A DNA stretch of 60,648 bases from Candidatus Electryonea clarkiae (GTDB lineage: Bacteria; Electryoneota; Electryoneia; Electryoneales; Electryoneaceae), in assembly GCA_030765455.1 (NCBI GenBank), contig JAVCCM010000176.1, positions 1-60,648 on the forward strand. Direction: 5' to 3'. Made by a program: the position numbers and the translations under genes. Positions 17,708 to 28,000 of this stretch are shown piece after piece. Position 1 is the stretch's first letter, and each line of letters starts with the position of its first letter. Below the pieces are notes generated by a model. The model made no database searches. It had not been told where the DNA came from and saw only the letters and a program-made list of their open reading frames with translations.

Positions 17708-18130
17708 TTACGATTCTTTGTATCCACTGAGAATAACAATTGCGATAGCATATTCTCCATCATGCGACATGGAAAGTGATAAAATCGGATAATCATGCCT
17801 TTTGTCAGCCTCGGGTGAAAGCAAAATTGATGGTTTGCCGAACTCGTTTTTAACTGTTTCAATTTCCCGCCAGCCCAATTTTTCGCCCAATCCACATCCA
17901 AGCGCTTTGGCTGTCGCTTCTTTAGCAGCCCATCGTGCGGCAAATCGGGAAGCTCGCTGAGTGCCGCTGCCGGCGTCTTGAATTTCTCGTTCAGAAAAAA
18001 GACGTTTCAGGAAGCGCATATCATCAAGGTGATGTTCAAAACGAGAGATCTGGACGAGATCGATCCCGACTCCATGAATACCCGCAAATTTTGAAAGGTC
18101 AGGCAACTCAAGTTTAAGTGATATAGACAT
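17708..18130 (-). CDS. acpS: Holo-[acyl-carrier-protein] synthase
   Basis: 140 residues. It transfers the 4'-phosphopantetheine arm of CoA to acyl carrier protein. Family motifs: HGVGIDLVQISRFE with the magnesium aspartate D24, FSEREIQDA, RFAARWAAKEATAKALG with E71, LGWREIETVKNEFGKPSI and LSMSHDGEYAIAIVIL. About 17 residues precede the usual start (family proteins begin near IHGVGID), so a later start is possible but no good in-frame ATG is present. Convergent with the receiver gene. Confidence 0.93.
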   Translation of the reverse strand: MSISLKLELPDLSKFAGIHGVGIDLVQISRFEHHLDDMRFLKRLFSEREIQDAGSGTQRASRFAARWAAKEATAKALGCGLGEKLGWREIETVKNEFGKPSILLSPEADKRHDYPILSLSMSHDGEYAIAIVILSGYKES

Positions 18131-18387
18131 TATAAATCCAAAAGTTCTGAAAGTGTGAAAATAATCAATAATATAATCTTAATCAGTGATTTCAGGAAAC
18201 ATCTGATATGAAAATCCTGGGAGTATAATTTCCTTGCATAGAATACAACAATTCAGTCGTAAACATTGGATATTCAAGTTTAGAATTCTTATGTTAGCAA
18301 ATAAAGGCAATCAAATATTTCAATCTATAATCCACAAAGGATTATGAAAGACAATCACGACAGGTGGATTAAAATAACTTTATTACT

Positions 18388-18424
18388 GGCTTTTTCATGA
18401 TGAAAAGCCGGATTCCCGGGTCGT
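18388..18424. promoter_or_regulatory. Hairpin and palindrome fragment just upstream of the lipid operon
   Basis: GGCTTTTTCAT...ATGAAAAGCC (18388-18409) forms a near-perfect hairpin and is followed by GGATTCCCGGGTC, which matches part of the palindromic repeat at 48633-48662. The first gene of the lipid operon starts at a GTG four bases further on, with no Shine-Dalgarno sequence, so the hairpin may shape initiation or may just be a repeat remnant. Confidence 0.35.
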
Positions 18425-18427
18425 TCT

Positions 18428-19288
18428 GTGGATTTTACAAACTCATCAATAGCCTTGAGCGCGATTTTTCTGATTCTTCTTCTAATAATAATTGCAAAAA
18501 TTATTATTAGAAAGAGATTTCCATTCGATTCTTACCTGACCTATACCTGGACATTTTTCCTTGGAATTTCTGTCGCTGAGTTCATATCATTTGCAGCGGG
18601 AATCTGGATCATAGCGGTTTTGTCCTTTATTGCCTTGAAAGAATACCTGTCGCTGATCGATATCAGGCTTCAGGATCGAATTGGTATTCTTGGAGCTTAC
18701 CTGTCCATTCCATTCATGTTCTATTTTATTCAGATTCAATGGTATGGTATGTTTATTATCGCCATTCCGGTTTACAGTTTTCTGGCAATACCGCTACTGG
18801 TGTCTCTTGGTGGAAGGGAGACTCAAGGTACTGTATTTTCAATCGGTGCCATTGATTTTGGTCTGTTTCTGTATGTTTTCTGTACCGGGCATATCGCTTA
18901 TCTTCTCCATTTTGGAATTTGGAAACCTGCCCTGCTTATCCTGGGTGTGGCAATCTGCGATAAGATTGCGCACGCAATAAAGAAACGAATTAAATCAAAT
19001 ATTAATAACCTTATGCTCAGATTCATTATTCCCCTTCCCATCACGGTATTACTCTCAATGTTAACCTCCGAGTGGACAGGAATACCTTTTATTCATTCGA
19101 TTATTTTGGGTTCATTAATCCCTGTTCTGGTCATTATGGGGCAGCATACCGGTGATTACATAAAAGCAGATATTGGAGTTGAGGTTAATGATTCCTCAAC
19201 AAGGAGAGGGAAAGTCCTGGATAATTTGAAATCTTACCTGTTTACGGCTCCTGTTGTTTTCCACTATATACGATTCTTTCTGACATGA
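18428..19288 (+). CDS. CDP-diglyceride synthetase-like membrane protein (CdsA/YnbB type)
   Basis: 286 residues, about eight membrane helices. The C-terminal region MGQHTGDYIKADIGVEVNDS...RRGKVLDNLKSYLFTAPVVFHY aligns by eye with the CdsA signature region (GD...KR..G.KD...GHGGILDR.DS..F..P), but the GHGG and several charged positions differ (GKVLDNLKS). CdsA makes CDP-diacylglycerol from phosphatidate and CTP. The altered motif means activity, or the same substrate, is uncertain. Start is a GTG at 18428. The stop overlaps the next gene by four bases (ATGA), and the acyltransferase-kinase and DAG-kinase-like genes follow, so a lipid-head-group role is likely. Confidence 0.7.
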   Translation: MDFTNSSIALSAIFLILLLIIIAKIIIRKRFPFDSYLTYTWTFFLGISVAEFISFAAGIWIIAVLSFIALKEYLSLIDIRLQDRIGILGAYLSIPFMFYFIQIQWYGMFIIAIPVYSFLAIPLLVSLGGRETQGTVFSIGAIDFGLFLYVFCTGHIAYLLHFGIWKPALLILGVAICDKIAHAIKKRIKSNINNLMLRFIIPLPITVLLSMLTSEWTGIPFIHSIILGSLIPVLVIMGQHTGDYIKADIGVEVNDSSTRRGKVLDNLKSYLFTAPVVFHYIRFFLT

Positions 19289-20742
19289 ACCAGGTCGCTG
19301 AAAACTCATTCCTGCGTAAATTGGCACATTTGATTTTCCTCCGCCCACTATTCGACTTGTTTTTCGGAGCTGGCGTCTCCGGCAGGGAAAATATTGAAGA
19401 CACCGAAAGATTTATCATAATTGCCAATCATAACAGCCATCTTGATACAATTCTGTTATTCAACCTGCTTCCTCTGGGACTGATAACGAAAACTCACCCT
19501 GTCGCAGAAGAAGTCTATTTTTCGAAATCAAAATTAATTTTCAGCCTGGTGAATTTCCTGTTTCAGCCTGTCTGGATCAAAAGAGGACAGTTAGCAGGTG
19601 AAGAAGATCCTTTCAGGGAAATAAAAGCACGGCTGGATGCCGGGCATAATGTCATAATTTTCCCCGAGGGGACTCGTGGAAAACCAGGCGAGCTTCAACG
19701 ATTCAAAAGCGGGATAGGTAGATTAGTTGTCCAATATCCTGATATTCCAATAATTCCGATATTATTGAAAGGTCCCGAGAGAGTTCTACCAAAATCGAGT
19801 TCACTGCTGTTACCATTCAAGAGCCAGGTAATTATCGGACCACCGCATATATGTGAAGGTTCGCACCGGGACATAACAAAATACCTTGAGAGAACGATTT
19901 TTGACCTGGAGAAGTCTGAATCTGCCAGCAGGCAAAAAAGACTATCGAGAGAGAAAGCGATTCCTCCGACTATAGCTTTTCTCGGGATTGATGGCTCTGG
20001 CAAAAGTACCACTTCACTGAAAATTACCATGGAATTGTCTAAAGATTCCGAGGTGTGCCGTATCAGTGACAATATGGATTTTTATGAGAAAGGTGCGATT
20101 GGAGGAATTCAGCCGCTAATAACAGACAGTGTAAGGAAAATTGTCGGCAGTTATGCCAAGCAGGCTAAGTCCTTAAAATTATATAAAATCCCAAAAATAA
20201 CCGAGCTGATTCTAAGGGATCTTCTCCAGCATAATGTCAATCGGTGGTTCAGTCCTGATTTCATTGTCATGGATGGATCACCATTATTAAACATGGCAGC
20301 ATGGGCGGCTTTATATAAAGAAGATATCCTGAATCCTGATCTGCTTGGAGATGCGATTAAGACACTCTCCGGTAATGGCGGGGAGGTTGAATCATCTGAT
20401 GAATTGTTCAAGCTGTTCCCCGAATTGAAAGTTCTGTGCCGTATCGGACTGAACCGTTTTCAACTTCCTGATAGCGTACTTTTTATTGATATCAGCCCTG
20501 AATCAGCCTGTCAGCGAATTGATAAAAGGGGTGAAGAGAAACAGGTGCATGAAAACGTGGAAAAGTTGACGCGGCTTCGTGATGCTTATCTGACAGTGTG
20601 CCAGGTGGTTAAGACACGATTGAATATCCCGGTCGCTATAATTGACGGCACAATGACCATTGAGGGTGTCGCTGAAAAAAGTCTTGAATTTATAAGAGAG
20701 TCAATTGAAACCGGAGACCGGAAAGATGAATCAACATATTGA
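19285..20742 (+). CDS. PlsC-type acyltransferase fused to a thymidylate-kinase-like P-loop domain
   Basis: 485 residues with two domains. Residues 30-200 are a PlsC/LPLAT acyltransferase: NHNSHLD (catalytic H49, D54), WIKRG (about 97-101) and FPEGTRGKPG (126-135). Residues 228-480 are a P-loop nucleotide kinase resembling thymidylate kinase: Walker A GIDGSGKST (234-242), VMDGSPLL (328-335), and a lid-like SPESACQRIDKRGEE followed by EKLTRLRDAYL. The linker (about 205-226) is charged. PlsC enzymes acylate lysophosphatidate or related lipids; the kinase substrate is unknown. It is translationally coupled on both sides: ATGA with the CdsA-like gene and a 17-base overlap with the DAG-kinase-like gene. 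Confidence 0.85.
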   Translation: MNQVAENSFLRKLAHLIFLRPLFDLFFGAGVSGRENIEDTERFIIIANHNSHLDTILLFNLLPLGLITKTHPVAEEVYFSKSKLIFSLVNFLFQPVWIKRGQLAGEEDPFREIKARLDAGHNVIIFPEGTRGKPGELQRFKSGIGRLVVQYPDIPIIPILLKGPERVLPKSSSLLLPFKSQVIIGPPHICEGSHRDITKYLERTIFDLEKSESASRQKRLSREKAIPPTIAFLGIDGSGKSTTSLKITMELSKDSEVCRISDNMDFYEKGAIGGIQPLITDSVRKIVGSYAKQAKSLKLYKIPKITELILRDLLQHNVNRWFSPDFIVMDGSPLLNMAAWAALYKEDILNPDLLGDAIKTLSGNGGEVESSDELFKLFPELKVLCRIGLNRFQLPDSVLFIDISPESACQRIDKRGEEKQVHENVEKLTRLRDAYLTVCQVVKTRLNIPVAIIDGTMTIEGVAEKSLEFIRESIETGDRKDESTY

Positions 20743-21721
20743 CGTAATCGCAACAACCATGTCCGGTTCAATCAAAGATTGGGCGAAGGTGAAACGGATA
20801 GTCCCGCTTTTTAAAGAATATGGTATTGATGACGTTTCTTTACTGACTGCGGATAGCCATATCGAAGCGCGGAAGATGGCAAAGGAATCTGTACAATCAG
20901 GTACTAAAATCCTCATCTCAGCAGGTGGTTCCGGAACCTTTTATAATGTCCTCGAAGGCTGTTATGATGCAGATGTTGATATCAAAGATTTACGATTAGG
21001 TTTCCTCCGTAAAGGATCAGCCGACCTTATCGGTAAAGTGCTTCAAATGCCTGATGAGATCCAAGCTGCTATCCGTGTGTTCGTTGAGTCCATTAATAAA
21101 AACCATGTTATGCCATGTGATGTAATCCTTGCGGAGAGTGAAAGTGGGGGTGAAAAGCCACGTCGTTTTGTGGGATATGGTGGCGCCGAAATATTCGGCG
21201 AGATTCCTTACTTCACAGAAAACCGGTTTATCAAGTATTACAAGGGAATTTTGAGCCAGCTTTTTGGTGATTTAGGACCTTTCTTTACCGGCGCTACGCT
21301 GACAATCATAAGGAGACTTATGAGAAGTGCAGTGAATGCCAAGCGAAAGATGAAAATCACAATTGATGGCAAAACGGTTGCCGAGGGCTATTATCAGGCG
21401 CTGATAATAGTTAACGGCGACCTGGGTCCGAACCTTCCATTTGCGCAGTCCGTCCCCCTCGGATCAGGAGATTTTCACCTGTTTACGATCAAGGACATGG
21501 GATTCCTGAAACTCTTCAAACAATTCAAAGATGCCTGGAATGCAAAGATTCTTGATCAACCCGAAAAAATGGGTTTCGATTCGTACTGCATAAAAAAACA
21601 ATTGAAACTAAAACCGGAAGGCGACAAGTTTTTCCCGGTAAATATTGATGGCGCAACAATGAGCTGCCGGGGCAGTGTTTCATTTAAAATAGTCGATCAA
21701 ATTCAACTGATACGAAAGTAA
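20726..21721 (+). CDS. Diacylglycerol-kinase-like protein (DAGK_cat superfamily)
   Basis: 331 residues from the ATG at 20726, inside the end of the previous gene; a TTG seven codons earlier is less likely. The N-terminal part has the DAGK/YegS topology with ISAGGSGTFYNVLEG in place of the usual GGDGT motif, and FLRKGSADLIGKVL where GT.ND is normal. The C-terminal domain contains IDGKTVAEGYYQALIIVNG and VNIDGATMSCRGSVSFKI, matching the second lobe of the fold. Known relatives phosphorylate diacylglycerol, sphingosine or similar lipids with ATP. The aspartate of GGDGT is Ser here, so chemistry may differ. Third gene of the lipid operon. Confidence 0.7.
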   Translation: MNQHIDVIATTMSGSIKDWAKVKRIVPLFKEYGIDDVSLLTADSHIEARKMAKESVQSGTKILISAGGSGTFYNVLEGCYDADVDIKDLRLGFLRKGSADLIGKVLQMPDEIQAAIRVFVESINKNHVMPCDVILAESESGGEKPRRFVGYGGAEIFGEIPYFTENRFIKYYKGILSQLFGDLGPFFTGATLTIIRRLMRSAVNAKRKMKITIDGKTVAEGYYQALIIVNGDLGPNLPFAQSVPLGSGDFHLFTIKDMGFLKLFKQFKDAWNAKILDQPEKMGFDSYCIKKQLKLKPEGDKFFPVNIDGATMSCRGSVSFKIVDQIQLIRK

Positions 21722-21760
21722 TTACAAACAATCAATATGTCTTTGTTCTCAATAGATTTT

Positions 21761-21864
21761 TTCGCGCAAAGACGCCAAGGCGCAAAGAATAAATTGATTA
21801 TCTGCTAAAAAGGTTTAAGTGTTTCAATTCTTAATTCTTAATTCTTAATTTATAATTCTTAATT
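21761..21864. repeat. Composite dispersed repeat: cgcaaag units plus aattctta units
   Basis: Units of cgcaaag/gacgc/caagg at 21761-21790 are followed by several copies of AATTCTTA (21826-21864). The aattcttaatt module is seen again at 54576-54593, next to the copy at 54501. Confidence 0.55.
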
Positions 21865-21950
21865 GCAGTTCTGCCTTGCTAAACCGTTGAATATCTAATA
21901 TATTTTAATAGCTAATCCGATGTTTTCTTACCAGCACCAGGGAGGTTGAG

Positions 21951-24900
21951 ATGAAGACCTTGATGAGATTGACTATTTTCACCGGAATTGCACTTCTTAC
22001 CTTTGTTTTACCACTCCATGCAAGATTCAATGTCTGGGAACCTGAAAACGGGATTCCTGTTCGTGAGGGAGCGCATATCAGGTGGCATGAAAGTTCTGGA
22101 GTTCGCCCAATCGCGAAGAATGAGAACGATGATTTTTGTGTTGTCTGGTCGGCGACTGTCGATGGAGCACAAAATATCTTCGCCCAGCTTTACAACAGCG
22201 ACTGCGAAGCCCAATGGGGCGAGGGTGGTATCCAGGTTACTTCCTCCGAATGGATGCAAAAAGAGCCTCGTGTAACTTCAGCAGGTGAATATGGATGGTA
22301 TATCGGATGGTATAACTGGCGTATTGAAGATGAGGAATATTTTGAAGCAAGTACTGCTTTTCAAAGGGTTAATCCTGACGGGGAGCTGATGTGGGATGAG
22401 GACGGTCTCGACCTGACGCCTGAAGGTGGTCGTCCAATGTTGTCTACTCATAATCCGGAATCCATCTACCCCAGCGATAATGATAGTTTTATTTCTATCT
22501 GGTATCACGATGGCGGGGTTGTCGCAAGAAGGTTCGATCATAACGGATCAGCACTCTGGAATGACTACGTTCAAATAGCTCCAGGTTACCATACAGCATC
22601 ATCCGATGGCTTTTCCGGTGTTATCATCCTCTCATATGATTATGTATTGGAAGAATTTAGTGTTAATAGAGTGGATGCTGACGGTGACCTACTTTGGGGA
22701 GACGCTGAAGAAGGGATCGATTTTGTAAATTTAGACAATACTGGATATTTTGATGCCTTTCCAGTTGATCTCATTCCTGACGGTAACGGTGGAGCATTTG
22801 CCGTTTTCAGGGGGTCTGCCGACCTGAATTATCAAATTTATGGACAACATGTAAATTCTAACGGTGAAATCCAATGGGATATAGACGGTCAGTTGCTGGT
22901 TCCCGACAATATATATGAAAGTTACTCCAGCATTACTTTGCTGTCTCCTAACAATCTGGCACTTTCCTGGGTAAGTACCAATCAATATAATAACGTAGAT
23001 CAGCTACGAGTGAAACGTATTGAATCTACTGACGGTGAGGCGATATTTCACTGGGGAGATGAAGATTATGGAATGGTTCTGTCGGATACCCTGGCTTTCA
23101 ATAACTGGCTGACGCCTGACGGGGATGGCGGTGTTGTTGCAGCTTGGCGAGCGTCTCAATTGAATAACGGCGATGGTGAAGGTTACGAGCTGCAACATCT
23201 TGATTCAAATGGAGAAATTGTCTGGAATTCACCTCGTTCATCCCGTGCATATGGGAGTTATTATTCCAGCGCTACACCTGTAGTAGTTGATGATCTGGCA
23301 GCGCTTATCTGGCGAAACCCTGATATTGAACTAACTGGAATCTACCTTCAGGCATTCGACCTGAATTCTGGCGATCAACATTTCGAAAATAAACAGACGA
23401 TATCTGAGGGTCTTTCAGGTGAGGTAGAAAATACGGTCATCGTACGATCCGGCGTATCCGCATATGTCTGCTGGGAAGATAGCAGGTTTGCTCAGCAGGG
23501 AACTTTGCCATTCATGCAACGAGTTGACTTTGAATCAGGAGAGGCTCAATGGACAGCAAACGGAATCAACATAGTTCCCGGATTTGAAACCGGACCTGAT
23601 ATTGATGCGCGATACAGGATGTCCTCGTTGAAAATACTCCCTGATAATGAGAGCGGAGTTATTGCAAACTGGATGCAAAGCGAGAATGAAAGAGAATATT
23701 GCTGGTATTTTCAAAGAGTTGATGAGGATGGAAATGTGCTTTGGGGTGATCAGGGTTATAGCATTGCTTTAGAAGACGAAGCCGTTTTTTGGGGAGGCAT
23801 AGCAATAGCGACTGATGATGGTGGAATACTTCTGTGCTATGCCGTAAGAGACGGGTATTCAAGCTATAAAATTATCGGACAACGTTTGAATTCAGATCGC
23901 GAACCTCAATGGAATGCGCCCAATGGGATTACATTAATCGAGAGTGGCAGTTCAATCGACTTGCATAAAATCCTCAAGCTGGACAATGGCGATCTTATGC
24001 TGCTCATAACAGAGCCCTACAATTATCAGCTATATGCCATGAGGATAAGTGAAGATGGCGAGTTGATCTGGGATAATCCTGTAGCGGTATTACAACTGGA
24101 TCAACAACGTAGCAAACTTCAGGCGGAAGTTGTTGATGATTACATAGTTGTATTTGCTCGAGTTACCAATATGGGTGATGGTAACCGCGGTTACCAGGCA
24201 CAATGTTTTCATGAAGACGGCGAATTAAGATGGGGTAATGAGGGTTTGGCTTTTGCTTCCACACAGCCTACGTTCGATGAGCTTCAAATAGCAGCAGGAA
24301 CGGATGAAGATTTCTGGGCGTCATGGGACAGGGATCATTATTACGAGGTTTACCATTATGATCTCGACGCGGAACTATTGACAGAAGAACCTGTCAGGGT
24401 TGCCGAAGACGCCAGGGGACGCGGCGATCAAGAGCTGATCCCAGATGGTGCCGGCGGTGTTTATTTCATCTGGGCTGAAGGAAGAGCACAGTATCCCAGC
24501 AATACAGATTACCTTTATATTCACCTTACCGGCGACAATGAACTGGCGAGAGATGAGTACACTTTTGACGGGATATATTTGACAGATGCACCTCATATAC
24601 AGTTGGATATTAACCCTGTTCCTGACGGAGAGGGCGGTGTACTTGCCTCATGGATGGATTACCGTGAGATTATTACTGGACATCATACCTCTGAATTTAA
24701 TGCCTACATCACGCGGATTAATGATGGAACCGTTGGTATCAAAAAAGAAGTGGATACAAATTTACCATTAAATTACTCGCTCGAATCAATCTACCCAAAT
24801 CCCTTCAACCCAACAACCGAAATCCGGATTGGTTTATCTCACAGCGCTGAACTTCGTGTAACCGCATATAACATCCTGGGACAAAAAATCACCCAACTTG

Positions 24901-25034
24901 CTTCAGGAAAATACCGCGCAGGATATCACAACATCGTTTTTAATGCCGATGAGTTTTCAAGCGGGATCTACTTCATCCACGCTAATGTACCGGGAAAGAT
25001 GGATGAGGTGAGGAAGGTTGTTTTACTTAGATGA
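21951..25034 (+). CDS. Large secreted repeat protein with T9SS sorting tail (paralogue 1)
   Basis: 1027 residues. Ribosome site GGGAGG five bases before the ATG; signal peptide 1-24. The mature protein begins ARFNVWEPENGIPVREG and is built of repeated beta-rich units of about 50-60 residues with a Trp-Gly pattern (LMWDEDGLDL, LLWGDAEEGIDF, IQWDIDGQLL, IVWNSP, VLWGDQGY, PQWNAPNGI, LRWGNEGLAF), suggesting a propeller-like array. The C-terminus is a canonical sorting domain (IYPNPFNPTTEIRI, ILGQKI, SSGIYFIHANVPGKMDEVRK). No enzyme motif is visible. The next gene is a clear paralogue, 56 bp downstream. Function unknown; likely cell-surface or released. Confidence 0.85.
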   Translation: MKTLMRLTIFTGIALLTFVLPLHARFNVWEPENGIPVREGAHIRWHESSGVRPIAKNENDDFCVVWSATVDGAQNIFAQLYNSDCEAQWGEGGIQVTSSEWMQKEPRVTSAGEYGWYIGWYNWRIEDEEYFEASTAFQRVNPDGELMWDEDGLDLTPEGGRPMLSTHNPESIYPSDNDSFISIWYHDGGVVARRFDHNGSALWNDYVQIAPGYHTASSDGFSGVIILSYDYVLEEFSVNRVDADGDLLWGDAEEGIDFVNLDNTGYFDAFPVDLIPDGNGGAFAVFRGSADLNYQIYGQHVNSNGEIQWDIDGQLLVPDNIYESYSSITLLSPNNLALSWVSTNQYNNVDQLRVKRIESTDGEAIFHWGDEDYGMVLSDTLAFNNWLTPDGDGGVVAAWRASQLNNGDGEGYELQHLDSNGEIVWNSPRSSRAYGSYYSSATPVVVDDLAALIWRNPDIELTGIYLQAFDLNSGDQHFENKQTISEGLSGEVENTVIVRSGVSAYVCWEDSRFAQQGTLPFMQRVDFESGEAQWTANGINIVPGFETGPDIDARYRMSSLKILPDNESGVIANWMQSENEREYCWYFQRVDEDGNVLWGDQGYSIALEDEAVFWGGIAIATDDGGILLCYAVRDGYSSYKIIGQRLNSDREPQWNAPNGITLIESGSSIDLHKILKLDNGDLMLLITEPYNYQLYAMRISEDGELIWDNPVAVLQLDQQRSKLQAEVVDDYIVVFARVTNMGDGNRGYQAQCFHEDGELRWGNEGLAFASTQPTFDELQIAAGTDEDFWASWDRDHYYEVYHYDLDAELLTEEPVRVAEDARGRGDQELIPDGAGGVYFIWAEGRAQYPSNTDYLYIHLTGDNELARDEYTFDGIYLTDAPHIQLDINPVPDGEGGVLASWMDYREIITGHHTSEFNAYITRINDGTVGIKKEVDTNLPLNYSLESIYPNPFNPTTEIRIGLSHSAELRVTAYNILGQKITQLASGKYRAGYHNIVFNADEFSSGIYFIHANVPGKMDEVRKVVLLR

Positions 25035-25089
25035 AGACATTTTGAACAGACAAGAACATTAACTGTATTGTTGCTGAGAGGAGTTTGAT

Positions 25090-28000
25090 ATGAAGACCCA
25101 AAAGAGGTTGCGAAACTATGCATGTGTATCATTTCTGTTCATTTCAACCATAAGCTTCGCAAGATTTAATGTCTGGGAACCTGAGAACGGTATCGCTGTT
25201 CGTGAAGGTCCGCATATCCCCTGGTACAGGGAAGATATTCAAAAGGTTGCGCAAAATGACGACGGGGAATACTGTGTTGTCTGGACAGAGTTTGTAGATG
25301 GATCACAGGAGGTTTTCGCGCAGCTATTTGATGCAGACTGTAATGCTCAATGGGATGACGGTGGAATTCAAATTACCGATGGCGAATTGATCCAGAACGA
25401 ACCTATGGTAATCTCAGCAGGCGAATATGGTTGGTATATCTGCTGGCGTGACTGGTGGATTGACGAAGAATTTCGTAATCGCTATGACGTCAGATTCCAG
25501 ATATTGAACTGCGAAGGCGTCCCGCAGTGGGACGAAGAGGGTCTAAACCTGTCACCGGATAATGCTGGACCTCTTTATGGTTACTATAACAATAAATTAT
25601 TCTTTCCTTCAGATAATGGCTGTTTTTTCGCATTGTGGTGGAATGAAACAGGAGTGTATACAAACCGTTTCGATCATAATGGATCTCCGCTATGGGATGA
25701 CTACGTCCGTGTTGCGGGAAGCAAGAGAGGATTAGAAATATCCACTGATTTACAGGGTGGGCTAATGATACTCTTCCAGGGATCTGAGTTTCAGGGTACT
25801 CTTATAAACCGTGTCAGTCCAGATGGGGAATTACTCTGGGCTGAATATTATGGTATTCAATTACATCAGGATCGTTTTGATTATGGAATGAATTTAGTGC
25901 CGGATGGATATGGCGGTGCGTTTGTTACATGGAAAATAGTAACTTACCTGGACAACCAGATCTATGGACAACACATCGATTCGGAAGGAAATCTCCAATG
26001 GGATATAGAAGGTGAATTGCTTGTTCCTGAAGACAGTTATGAAGGTCATACAAAATCAGTCTATATATCACCTGGGAATTTTGCTTTATCATGGATCACA
26101 AAGAATGAACATAATACACAAGAAGATTTACGTGTTCAAAGAATTGAATCTGTTGATGGTGAAGCTGTTGCTCGTTGGGGAGAAGATGAATTTGGTTTAA
26201 TCTTTTCTGAAGAGATTCCTTACAAAAATTGGATATCACCTGATGGTGAAGGAGGAGTTGTTGTCGCCTGGAGCTCAAATGAGCTGACAAACTATCAAGG
26301 TGATGGATTTGAACTGCAACGGATAGCTGAAGATGGCACGATTTGCTGGAATAGTCCCGCTTCTTTGAGGTCGAACGAAGCTTATCACACAAAGATCACA
26401 CCATTTGTATGTCAGGAGCAGGTTATTGGTGTCTGGCGTGATCCCAGGACTAACCAGGGAGGGATTTACACACAGGCATTTGATTTTAATACCGGGGGAT
26501 CATTAACAGAAGATGCTTTTGAAGTAGTTGAGGGGCTTGAAGGAACAGGCTATCAACCAAAGATAATTCACTCAGGATCATCAGCGTATGTTTGTTGGGT
26601 AGATTCAAGACTGACTGTAAATGGAAGACTCCCTTATATGCAAAGAATTGATCTGGAAACCGGAGAATCTCAGTGGGATGATAACGGAATAAATATAGTT
26701 CCGGGATTTGACACGGGTCGTGAGGTTGACCTTTCTTATTATGTTTGTGATATACAATTATTTCCTGATAATGATGATGGAGTAATAGCAGCCTGGATTC
26801 AACATGATTGGAGCTCTGGAGCTGATGATCGCTATTTTGCACAGAAAATTGACCGGGATGGAAACCTGTTATGGGGTGATCAAGGCTATCATACTGCTAT
26901 TGAAAATGAAGTAGATTATTGTGGTGTCTGGAACACTCATGCTGCAGCTACAAGTGATGGAGGTATTGTTCTGATCTACCAGGTTTACTCTCGTGACATA
27001 AGAGAAATAAGGGCGCAACGTCTCGACAGCGATGGTAATCCGACATGGAACGAGCCTTATGGAATACAACTGCAGGAAGATGATGATTTCTATGAAGCGC
27101 TGGGACTCGTTCAGCTTGAAGGCGGTGATCTGATTTTCTTTTATTCCGAAATTCCTGATGAATGGTTCGATGTAATATATGCAATTCGAATTGATTCTGA
27201 TGGGGAATTCGTTTGGGATGAACCGTTGGAAGTATCTGTTAGCAGGCGTAGAGCAGAATACCTTGATCCGATTCAGGTTGATGAGAACATTGTCGTTCTC
27301 GTCCCTGGAACAAGACATGAGATGTACGATGTTCATTGCATAGGTGAAGACGGCGAGTTGAGATGGGACGAAGAGAGTGTAACGTTCAGACTTGGACATA
27401 TTTTACAGGGTCATCTTGCGCCGGGGATTAATGACGACTTCTGGTTCGTCAGGAATAACAATAGCAGGTGCGAAGCTTATCATTACAATCTTGATGCTGA
27501 ATTATTGACAGAAGAACCGATAATCGTTGCTGAGGGTATTTGGTCAGGTGTGAATGCAATTGTCCCGGATGATGCCGGTGGTGTTTATCTCTTCAGCAGA
27601 ATGGAAACCGGTCAAGTATATATACATCTGGACTATAACGGGGAAGTTGTCAGTGATGAATACAATCCCGGGGGTGATACTCTCACCGATGCTCCATACC
27701 TTCACTCATACTTCGACTATGTCTCCGACGGTGATGGTGGTGCGTTAGTGACCTGGAATTATTGTGCTGATAGGCTTACTGAACAAACCGGTCAGGATTT
27801 TGACGTTTATGCTATGCGGATTCATGATGGCGCTGTCGGTGTAAATCGAGAAGAATCATCAGCGATTCCCTCCGAAATCTCTATTTCGCCAGCTTACCCA
27901 AATCCTTTTAATCCAAATACAACTATCAGGATTGGCTTACCACAGAGTAATGAGCTTAATCTCAGTGTTTATAACATCCTTGGTCAACAGGTATCACAAC

